Assembly: GCF_033439725.1 (NCBI RefSeq)
Contig: NW_026944383.1
Location: forward strand, 8,246,001-8,310,000
From: Neurospora tetraspora
Taxonomy: Eukaryota; Ascomycota; Sordariomycetes; Sordariales; Sordariaceae
DNA length: 64,000 nt
Direction: 5' to 3'
A program made the position numbers and the translations under genes. The notes under the pieces are model-generated. The model had not been told where the DNA came from, ran no database searches, and was given only the letters and a program-made list of their open reading frames with translations. Position 1 is the stretch's first letter, and each line of letters starts with the position of its first letter. This document shows, piece by piece, positions 57,941-64,000 of this stretch.

Positions 57941-60900
57941 TGGTTGTTTGTCTCGTGAGGAGTCGAGAATGCCGACGGGAAGTTTCCTAGGTCGACAGAC
58001 GGCGCATCAAGTATGAGGTCGAATCCAAACGAGGGACAGGTAGCGAGCGTGATGTTCGGTCTATGGTTAGACCGTGTTGTTCAACGAGCGTTGTTGCCGT
58101 CGTCGAGTCGAAACTGATGACAGACAAGAGCCGGTGGGTATCCGGATAGTATTGCAGATGCAGGGACTTGAGGATCCCTATTCCCCCTAAGAATGGAGGG
58201 GTCGCAAGCGAGTGTCGGATGGTGTGCGTCAAAGCAGGTTTTCCTATGTTGGAGAATGGCGCATTCGAGCGGTCGGCCTGACACGGGGTAGCTGTCTTTG
58301 CTGTCGTGGTTGGTGAGGTAGGTCGACGATGACGGGACGACAGCGAATCAGTCCTAACAGTGACCCATGGGGTGTGGTGGACTGGAGTCTGATGGGGGAG
58401 TCTGGTGGACGGAGAGTCGCAACGATCGACAACGAGTGACTACAATTTAATTCGGACGGGGGTTTTGTCGAGGATGGTCGAGGGTGGTGGTGGGCGAGGA
58501 ATTGCGATTCGGCTCGGAATTGACTCGCTCGTCTCGTTCGGCTCTCGACTGGAAGCGAATGGATACCGTCCTTGATTCTTCTCCTGGGTAGGAAGAATGG
58601 AGGTGATGGATGTATAGAGGAGAAGAGGGGACCTCGAGGGGTGCAAGTGGTGGTAGGGTACCTCTAGGGATGAAAGAATAAACAAGACAATAGGAATCAA
58701 ACAGGGGGAAACCAGTTGTTTTGCCCGAGGAAAGGGAACAAGTCAAGACATGGAGAGTCAAAAGTGACAAAGTGGACATGGGCGAGTAGAAAGTGGAATT
58801 GGGGAATCTCAAAAGTCCATTTGCACGAGCAAAGCGGGCATCTGTCATCCCAACTCTTGCAGGACGAACGGGTCCCTGAGAAAACGGTCTGTTAGGCCAC
58901 GAGCGGGCCGCCACCACGGAGCCAATTGGGGCACTTTCACCCACTAACACCACTGTAGTCTGATGTACACCTTCAGCACGCTAGCGTCGTCGTCGTTGAG
59001 TGGTTCATCTGGGGATATTAAGTGGGCCGTGTGGGCGGGCGAATATTGCGGCTAAGCTGTTCACGGTAAGATCTCTGTAATTGTGTTCCAAAAATGAAGT
59101 ACGCTAGAGTAGAATGGGAATAGCCTCGTTCATGGATGGGGCGTTCCTGAAAGCCATTGAAAGAAAGAAGGAACTGTGTGTGCTTCCTTCCTGCTGTTGT
59201 CATTCGCTCCTCCTTGCATTAGGGTATGAGTGCATATGTGAAAAGTACATCTTGAGAAAATTGATTTTCTCTGCATGATTTCCTTTGTTCCAGGTCCTCA
59301 CTCTCAACCTCCAGCCTTCCTCATATCCCCTCAGGACAATAAGGACCTCACTAAGATCTCCAAAGAAAGTCGAACATCTGCATCTCAAAACCTGCAACAT
59401 CCACCGGATTAAACCCCATCTCTCCAAGATCTGCAATGGCATCACCGGTCCCCCTTTTCTCCAGGTCTTTGTCTGTTACATACCTCTTCTCCCTCAAATG
59501 CGTTTCGAAATAGGGGCCCTATATTTCAATGCTATGGGAGTAAGCCACCATGTCAGGTACCGACCACACCGAGAACGGCACAACGGCCCTCATCACGATA
59601 ATGTGGCACAAGACGCATACACGCAGAAAGATTCATCGGATTCAATGCCGTGTCGTCCAGCAAATCCATTGGGTTCTTGCTTCAAGCGGTGCAACATGAC
59701 CTCAAAACCCTCAAACCTCTCGCATGGCGCCAAGCAACTCTAGATGTGGTCCATCTCTCCTAAACCGCCCCCTGGTCTCCCCATCTGGCATCTCGGCCAG
59801 GGGCATTGCCTGCGGCTCACAAGAGAACAGAACCCCTATGGTCAGAAAATGGAGGTCATTGGGGCGCGACCGGAAATTGTTTTGCTGTCAGGTGACCATC
59901 TCTCCTGCATGAAGCTTTTCCAACAGTCGGTCTCTCTTGGTATTTGTTGAAAAAGTCGATGCTTCCTTCACATGGCTTTTTACTCTTTGTTGTCACGGTA
60001 GCAACTAAAGCTCGAGAGAGGAGATCAACACAACAACCTTCCAGAAAGCCTTCTGGTTATTAGCCTCCTTTTGCCCGGTCAAATCTCTTTCTCTCCTAAC
60101 AGCCCAGTCAAGTCAGGGCTAATCGTTCGGCGGTCCCGCTCGGGATGATACACGATCGGATTCCCAGATCCTCCGACTAACACTTGACAAGAAAAGAAAA
60201 GAAACGACTGCAGTAGAAAAAATCGAGCTAACACATGCAATGTGTTTGTTGCCTCCATCATTGCCTCGTGGCACATGGCACAGGGATAGAACCCTTCAAC
60301 TCAATCTCATGTGCATGTCGTGACCCCATAGCTGCACTGATTGAGAGCTGGAAATGAGGGACCCCTTCCCGTCCGGTAAACGTGGGACATGGTTGGAGGA
60401 TCTTGGTTAATGAGCCCTAGGATGAGGTTTTTAAGTAAGGACGCGGTAGGCCACGGTAGGGAGATGAAGCACACCTTATTCCAGAGATGAACACCCACCA
60501 ATAGCGGGTCTTCTCTAATACTCTTGTTCTCTCGTCCATGATGTCTTCTTGGCTTCTTTCACTAGAGATGATCTCTTCCTCTTGTCAAACGTCCCTCAAG
60601 AATGCCGCTGACGCTGTCGTGGTCAACACAAGCATAGCCGCTGCCGCTTCCGCCTGTAGCCACCGAAGCAAACACGGGTTTTACCGCCAGCCAACGTTGC
60701 CCTCTAGACGGGGAATGATCAAAGAAACTCAAAGAAACAGAAGCAAGGGAACGACAACGAAAACGGACAGCAACAGTTAACATGACAGGGGTTCTCCACG
60801 ATTTCCGTCGAACGTTCGGATGGAAAGCGCAATGTCTCCAGTGGGACCTGCATCATTCGCTGCATGCGCAGTGTCATTTTGGGATGCGAGTGTGAACTGA

Positions 60901-62557
60901 AACGAGATGAACTGGAACAGAACTTCTTTCCATGGCGCTAAACCCTTTTGGGATATCCGTTTTTCTCTTCCTTTTATTTTCTGTTTTCTTTTCTCTTTTA
61001 ACTTCACCTATACGACAATTCCCTTGGCACACACTACCTTAGGTTCAACTCTGCGGTCATCAATACGGAAGATACGACAAAAGCTGGAAAAAAGGGACTT
61101 GTGTGTCTAGACCTCCATTACCGTCGCAACGACCGATTCCCCGATCCTTTTAGATCTCAGCTCAAATTCTAGACCGAGATCTCCAAGTCTAAAGCCTCCG
61201 AGTCCTTCCCGAGTACATCGAGCAACAAACTCGTTCCGAATGCGGCAGAGGTCGGGTTTGTCATTTGCTGCACTTCACATTTGAAGGGTTTGGCCAGGCA
61301 CCAAATGGGTTGTTGTTTCAGCGAAATAGCTGCGTTATTATTACCTATCTTTTGCAGTTTGCTTCTGCTATATCTCGAACTTCCCTCGCCAAAATTGGCT
61401 TTACTAGACACTGTGAACTCCTTCGATGAGAAGTATATTGGGATTGAGACATGCCCTGACCGAACAAGCAGCAAGACAAAATTCTATAAGAAAAGCAGTA
61501 GAAGGCAAAGTCACCAACTTTGCCGCAAAGCCGAACGCAAAGTAACACCTACCCAAACCAGAACCCTCATCGCGATTTGCCATGTTCACCATAAGGATGA
61601 CTGACCATGTCTGACCATGTCTGAGGTAACTTTAGAACACAGACATCCATCAGTTACACAAGCACAAGGCAACAAAACATGCCAGAGACACTGGCACACT
61701 GGTTGGTACAGACTGCTAAGAGACACAACCAAAAACATACAAATTCGTAGAAGGACCGAAAGGGTAAAATGTGGTCAACACCGAACGGGCTTCTACGGGC
61801 CAACAACACCCACAACCATTTCAACCAACACGATCAGATCGTGGCGAATTGTTTCTTTGCTGAGCTTGCTTGCACAGCCCTGTAGGCGGTGGAGTGACGT
61901 TTTCAGCTGTTTTTTGTTCCACTCGACTTCCCAACAGAAAATAACTAATCCGAGACTCGGACCCAAAGGCCAACCAACGGCCGGGGCTGAGCTTGCATTT
62001 TATTTTATACTGAGCCCGGTTCCGGACCGGGCGCTCCGACCTACTGTGTAGATTAAGGTAGTCAGCTGTTCCCGACCACTCCGACCCCACCCGGCCCCGG
62101 CCGCGGGATCCACATCGGCGCTTTTAGTGCAGCGTACACCGTCCGTCCGGGGCCCGGGGAGCCGGATTCGAGCCGGGGTCCGTCTGGATCTTGGTTTCAA
62201 GGGGCTACTATGTTAGTTTGAAACTCCCGACTACCCGGAGACATTTTCTCCTTCTAAAGATAGATAGGAATAATGGAGGTTTGACTTCCGCTACTGAATG
62301 AAGCGTGGTTTGTCCATACTCCCATACAAATTGACAAGCTATGTTGAACCGTGGAAACCCAACTACCGCTTCGCATATAGCAAGGAAATCAACATGGTGA
62401 ATCAATTTTGCTCGTTGTTGACTTGGACTGTATGTGCCTAGATTTAGATAACTGTAGTAAAACCTCAAAAAAGAAACATTTGCAACTCCCCGTCTGTAGA
62501 CACAACCTCTCGGTTCTATACCTGCCTCTTTTTCACCTCCATTGACCAGACGTCTGT
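57941..62557. other. 4.6-kb gene-poor region upstream of the Nif1-type gene
   Basis: No gene can be modelled with confidence. A minus-strand frame at 59351-59518 is unusually protein-like and is listed separately. A GC-rich patch at 62010-62180 contains hairpins and a B-box-like sequence but no foldable tRNA. The remainder probably includes the promoter and leader of the gene starting at 57940 and the 3' flank of erv46. Confidence 0.5.
59351..59518 (-). pseudogene. Possible terminal exon of an undetected minus-strand gene
   Basis: The frame starts just after an ATATAG acceptor-like site and runs 55 codons to TAG, including HLREKRYVTDKDLEKRG and IADLGEMGFNPVDVAGF. Charged and hydrophobic residues are balanced as in a folded protein. 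Further upstream on the same strand are short protein-like frames with candidate donors, but I could not join them into one gene. Unrecognised; could be a relic or chance. Confidence 0.25.
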
Positions 62558-64000
62558 CTAATTATCCTTGCTCCTCAACTTCTTCAACCTCACCGTGCCC
62601 TCAAACAACCCCCTATCCACCGCCGCCGCCACGGTCAGGGTACCACCCACAACCGCGCAAAGACCAGCCAAGAAACCCAGGAAGGACTTGGCGCGCTCTT
62701 CGCGGTTGACGACCTTCATCGGGGAGATGTCCTGTTTTTGTCTTGTTAGCACCATCACGCCACTCAAGTATACCTTCACAACACCCGGGGAAACTTACGT
62801 ATGAGAAAAACACCCCCGGAATACCCCCCCTACTATGCAACCTCTCACCATGACCCTCCTTCGCATCATCGCCCCCGGCCAAGCTGCGCTTATGGCTCGT
62901 AACGCTATACTGATGCGTCTCCATGCTTCCATCGCTTCCATACCCGAATGCGCCAAGGCCAACACTGTGATCCTGCTCCCAATTCGCCCTGTTCTGCGCC
63001 GCCTGCTTCTCCCAGCCCAGCGGCAGGTACGAAGTCGGCACGATCTTGACAAAGTACATGAAATTGTAGTTCGGATCGTCCGTCTCCTGCTTGGTGTTGT
63101 CCAGGGGATTCAAATGGTGGTTCGTCCAGAGTGTGTTCTTCCCGTTGCCGCCCAGCTTGCGGACTAGGTCGTCAGGCAGCTGGGGACCGAACCGCAGCGA
63201 GTGGATGATATGGCTGAATGAGTGGCCGCCGGGGACGGGCGTGCTCCACCACTGCGCCAGGTCGTGGACGTGCATGTTCCCGTTGCTGAAACTACGGCCG
63301 GGCGCAATGTGGAAGTTGCCGATCACCTTGTTGACGCGCAGGCCACCTTCGATGCGACATCCTTCGTGACGTTGCTCGGCGAGCCGCTCCGTGTAGTGCT
63401 CCCGTTGGCATTGCTCCATGGTGGAGCCGTCGCCGAAGGCCCAGGACGCTTGGGCGTAGGCTTCGCGCACTTCTTCGCAGGTGGAGCAGCAGCCGGGCTT
63501 TTTGGCGTTGTAGGGGGCCGGAGCGCCGTAGCAGGGACCGCAGTAGGAGGGGTCGAGGTGGGTGGCGGATTCGTCGGCGGCGTGGCTGTTGAGGGGGTGC
63601 GTGTTAGTGGGAATGGGAGAAGAAGAGGGGGATGAGAATGGTGTGGGAGGAAGGGGGGAACATACAGAGAAAGAACCTTGGCGTCAATCTCTCCTCCTCC
63701 TTCGCTTTGGGGCCTAAGTCTAATCTTCTTGACGCCGTGCTGGACGCCGTGTTGTTGCTCGCCGGATACGTCCATTACGTCGAGGGTCAAGAGTTCGCAG
63801 GGTACCTTGGGGAAGGTGATGTTGAGGTGGATTTCCATTCGTTCGCCTGTTGCAATCCGTCATGGTCAGCTTCTGTCTTCCTATCTGTTTTCTTTGTCCC
63901 GCTGTCTTGTTCATGGGCTGTAGAGTATGCGCACCTCGTCCCTTATCAACCACCAACTCGGGGTGTATTACCACCTTCCTGTAGTCTCTCCATTCTCCCC
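62558..64000 (-). CDS. erv46: Erv46/ERGIC3 ER-Golgi cargo receptor, partial (5' end outside window)
   Basis: Visible exons on the minus strand are 64000-63935, 63846-63666, 63585-62799 and 62731-62558; the start lies beyond the window. Introns are 88, 80 and 67 nt with GT...AG borders. Erv46 cycles in COPII/COPI vesicles with Erv41 and retrieves escaped ER proteins. Landmarks: VIHPELVVDK, EIHLNITFPKVPCELLTLDV then MDVSGEQQHG, a Cys-rich luminal loop (YCGPCYG, KKPGCCSTCEEVREAY), CRIEGGLRVNKVIGNFHIAPG, and THQYSVTSHKRSL. The final exon encodes the C-terminal transmembrane segment (FLGFLAGLCAVVGGTLTVAA) and a short cytosolic tail rich in Lys/Arg. The family call is unambiguous from these conserved blocks. 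Confidence 0.94.

Noticed and set aside
62010-62180. GC-rich patch with a B-box-like sequence (GGTCCGGAACC on the minus strand)
   Set aside because: A T-stem-like hairpin forms, but no matching acceptor stem or convincing anticodon arm was found. Not called as tRNA or SINE.

Overview
The window is nuclear DNA of a filamentous ascomycete. Genes lie far apart on both strands. They carry short introns (53-144 nt) with GTAAGT/GTGAGT-type donors, CTAAC-like branch points and CAG/TAG acceptors, and third codon positions are GC-rich. Gene content (a very large RecQ helicase of the QDE-3/BLM type, Kar9, Nup159, a Nif1-type Sel1 protein, HET-domain genes) points to a Sordariomycete, most likely a Sordariales species close to Neurospora or Sordaria. 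The species cannot be fixed from sequence alone. No prokaryotic features, CRISPR array, rRNA gene or intact tRNA gene was found.

Layout. 1-4664: long non-coding leader. 4665-8995 (+): DUF1765-family protein. 12247-18709 (+): RecQ helicase qde-3. 18710-20377: non-coding, with two coding-like relics. 20378-22234 (-): uncharacterised fungal protein with a possible CH-like domain. 25990-29475 (+): Kar9 homologue. 30970-33287 and 35020-37562 (+): two tandem, diverged HET-domain genes, both broken. The first has a frameshift inside the HET domain. The second has a 176-bp MITE with TA target duplications, a further frameshift and a poor splice donor. 38272-38833 (+): tiny three-exon V-ATPase subunit f gene. 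40254-46109 (+): very large ankyrin protein with a nucleotidyltransferase-like N-terminal domain. 46767-51416 (-): Nup159. 52639-53604 (+): proteasome beta-2 subunit, divergent from nup159. 55542-57940 (-): Sel1-repeat protein of the Nif1 type. 62558-64000 (-): Erv46/ERGIC3, cut by the window edge.

Most genes are single-copy housekeeping functions: DNA repair and quelling, spindle positioning, nuclear pore, proteasome, V-ATPase and ER-Golgi traffic. The exception is the 30.9-37.6 kb block, a decaying pair of allorecognition-type HET genes between kar9 and the V-ATPase gene. The strongest findings are the MITE-broken HET pseudogene, the matching frameshift in its neighbour, the NTase-ankyrin fusion and the coding-like relics at 19.1-19.7 kb.
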